This document shows positions 11,597 through 12,342 of a DNA stretch of 12,342 nt, piece after piece. The DNA comes from Desulfobacterales bacterium (GTDB lineage Bacteria; Desulfobacterota; Desulfobacteria; Desulfobacterales; JAFDCJ01), in assembly GCA_020345785.1 (NCBI GenBank), contig CP070771.1, positions 4,452,403-4,464,744 on the forward strand, given 5' to 3'. Both the position numbers and the translations under genes were made by a program. Under the pieces are notes generated by a model. It searched no databases. It saw nothing but the letters and a program-made list of their open reading frames with translations, and was not told the DNA's origin. The stretch's first letter is position 1; each line of letters begins with the position of its first letter.

Positions 11597-12342
11597 CTAT
11601 TGTCCGAAGTAGTTCATTACCCGATCCATCACTTCCACACGGCTGTCAGCCGAATCAATGGCCTCAAACCCAAAGCCGAGATAGATCGTATTATCCGTCC
11701 GGATCGCCGGACCCTCTGGGAAACCGGCGCCGGAAATACGCACCCAGTTGTTAAAGGCGCCGCTTCCCGGGGCGACACTGACCGCCCAATCACCCAGGCC
11801 ATCCTCAAAATCTTCCAGTTCCTCATCCGCGATCTCGATATTATCCACAAAAACACCGAGATTTTGGGTCGCCCAGTCGGTGGCATAACTAATGTGAATT
11901 TCGACTTCCTTGCCGGCGTAGGCCGAAAGATCGATTTCAACCGGCTGCCAGCCGCTGCTGCTGCCTGTAAAGGCATGCCAATCACCGGTGAGACCGCTTG
12001 GGTTGCAGTCTTCATCCATATAGTTGGCCAGGAAAGGATGGATTTCCTGCACCCAGCCGGATGTGCAGCTATCGCCGGTGCTCTGAGTTGTCAGGCCGTT
12101 TAAATCCGGAAGGGTTGTCCAGTCATCCGTGCCGACCTCCCGAATCTCGACGAACGCATAATCCCAATCGAATTCAATGTCAAAGGAGATCATGAATTTT
12201 AATGCCGGAGCGCCTGCCGGCAGTGTAATGGTCCGGCCGAGCCGTTTAAAAGCCATGTCGGCCATCTGGCTGTAAACGTAGTATTCACCGGAATAAGGAT
12301 CGAAGGGGCCGCCGGGGCGATCGTAGCGGGCGGCGACGAAAT
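11597..12342 (-). CDS. C-terminal part of a secreted zinc carboxypeptidase-like (M14/M6-type) metallopeptidase, cut by the window edge
   Basis: The frame stays open to the right edge, so the true start and the catalytic domain lie outside; 247 C-terminal residues are visible. The upstream part reads RYDRPGGPFDPYSGEYYVYS and then QMADMAFKRLGRTITLPAG. Next comes a beta-sandwich module with DWDYAFVEI, GDSCTSGW, HPFLANY, SGWQPVEIDLSAYAGKEVEI and GVFVDNIEI, then a final block EDGLGDWAV ... NNWVRISGAGFPEGPAIRTD ... LGFGFEAI. This order of Trp- and Gly-rich motifs matches, from memory, the C-terminal ancillary (InhA VEG-like) domains of large secreted M14 zinc carboxypeptidases and M6 immune-inhibitor-A proteases. 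No zinc ligands are visible here, so catalytic activity cannot be judged. The internal ATG at 12265 is not the start, because conserved sequence continues upstream of it. A small propeptide-like gene follows 73 nt downstream. Confidence 0.8.
   Translation of the reverse strand, partial: FVAARYDRPGGPFDPYSGEYYVYSQMADMAFKRLGRTITLPAGAPALKFMISFDIEFDWDYAFVEIREVGTDDWTTLPDLNGLTTQSTGDSCTSGWVQEIHPFLANYMDEDCNPSGLTGDWHAFTGSSSGWQPVEIDLSAYAGKEVEIHISYATDWATQNLGVFVDNIEIADEELEDFEDGLGDWAVSVAPGSGAFNNWVRISGAGFPEGPAIRTDNTIYLGFGFEAIDSADSRVEVMDRVMNYFGQ

Noticed and set aside
11600..12103. 167-residue plus-strand frame antisense to the metallopeptidase region
   Set aside because: The minus-strand protein has clear conserved motifs across this interval, so the plus-strand frame is a shadow.

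Overview
The window looks like chromosomal DNA from a Gram-negative, probably sulfate-reducer-type (Desulfobacterota / former Deltaproteobacteria) bacterium. The evidence is an LptF lipopolysaccharide exporter subunit, a TPP-riboswitch thiXYZ operon, a secreted fibronectin-III/dockerin-like protein, a four-helix-bundle remnant, and spacers crowded with short palindromes and degenerate heptamer repeats. The taxonomic call is inference from sequence style; no rRNA or other marker is present.

Layout. Left part (1-3341): lptF on the minus strand, divergent from a two-gene plus-strand unit made of a 32-residue membrane mini-protein and a GT39/ArnT-like membrane glycosyltransferase whose ATG abuts the mini-protein stop. 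Both units point to cell-envelope work. Centre-left (3342-6650): a minus-strand thiamine-precursor uptake operon in the order promoter, TPP riboswitch, Shine-Dalgarno-sequestering hairpin, thiZ (ATPase), thiX (permease), thiY (binding protein). The three genes should form one ABC importer for hydroxymethylpyrimidine or a related pyrimidine, shut off by TPP. Unusually, the thiZ-thiX gap (253 nt) and thiX-thiY gap (385 nt) are filled by a palindromic element, heptamer arrays and a dead four-helix-bundle gene.

Centre-right (6654-10290): an agmatinase-family gene (minus) and a 597-residue KamA-family radical SAM aminomutase (plus) are divergent across a 364-nt region with predicted promoters for each, a large GTGGGCATTGCCCAC palindrome pair and a terminator-like hairpin in the aminomutase leader. 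The aminomutase keeps the Fe-S cysteines, the carboxylate-binding arginine and the PLP lysine. At the two side-chain-specificity positions it carries Lys and Asn, as in glutamate 2,3-aminomutase, rather than the two Asp of the lysine enzyme.

Right part (10289-12342, all minus): the C-terminus of a large secreted metallopeptidase-like protein running off the edge, then a small secreted protein resembling a free-standing peptidase propeptide domain, then a secreted FnIII plus dockerin-like protein with its ribosome site inside a predicted hairpin. Together they suggest an extracellular protein-degradation locus.

The most unusual features are the aminomutase specificity residues, the two matched ~100-bp inverted-repeat elements (one supplies the aminomutase stop codon), the period-7 arrays that start at gene 3' ends, the coupled mini-protein and the stand-alone propeptide-like protein.
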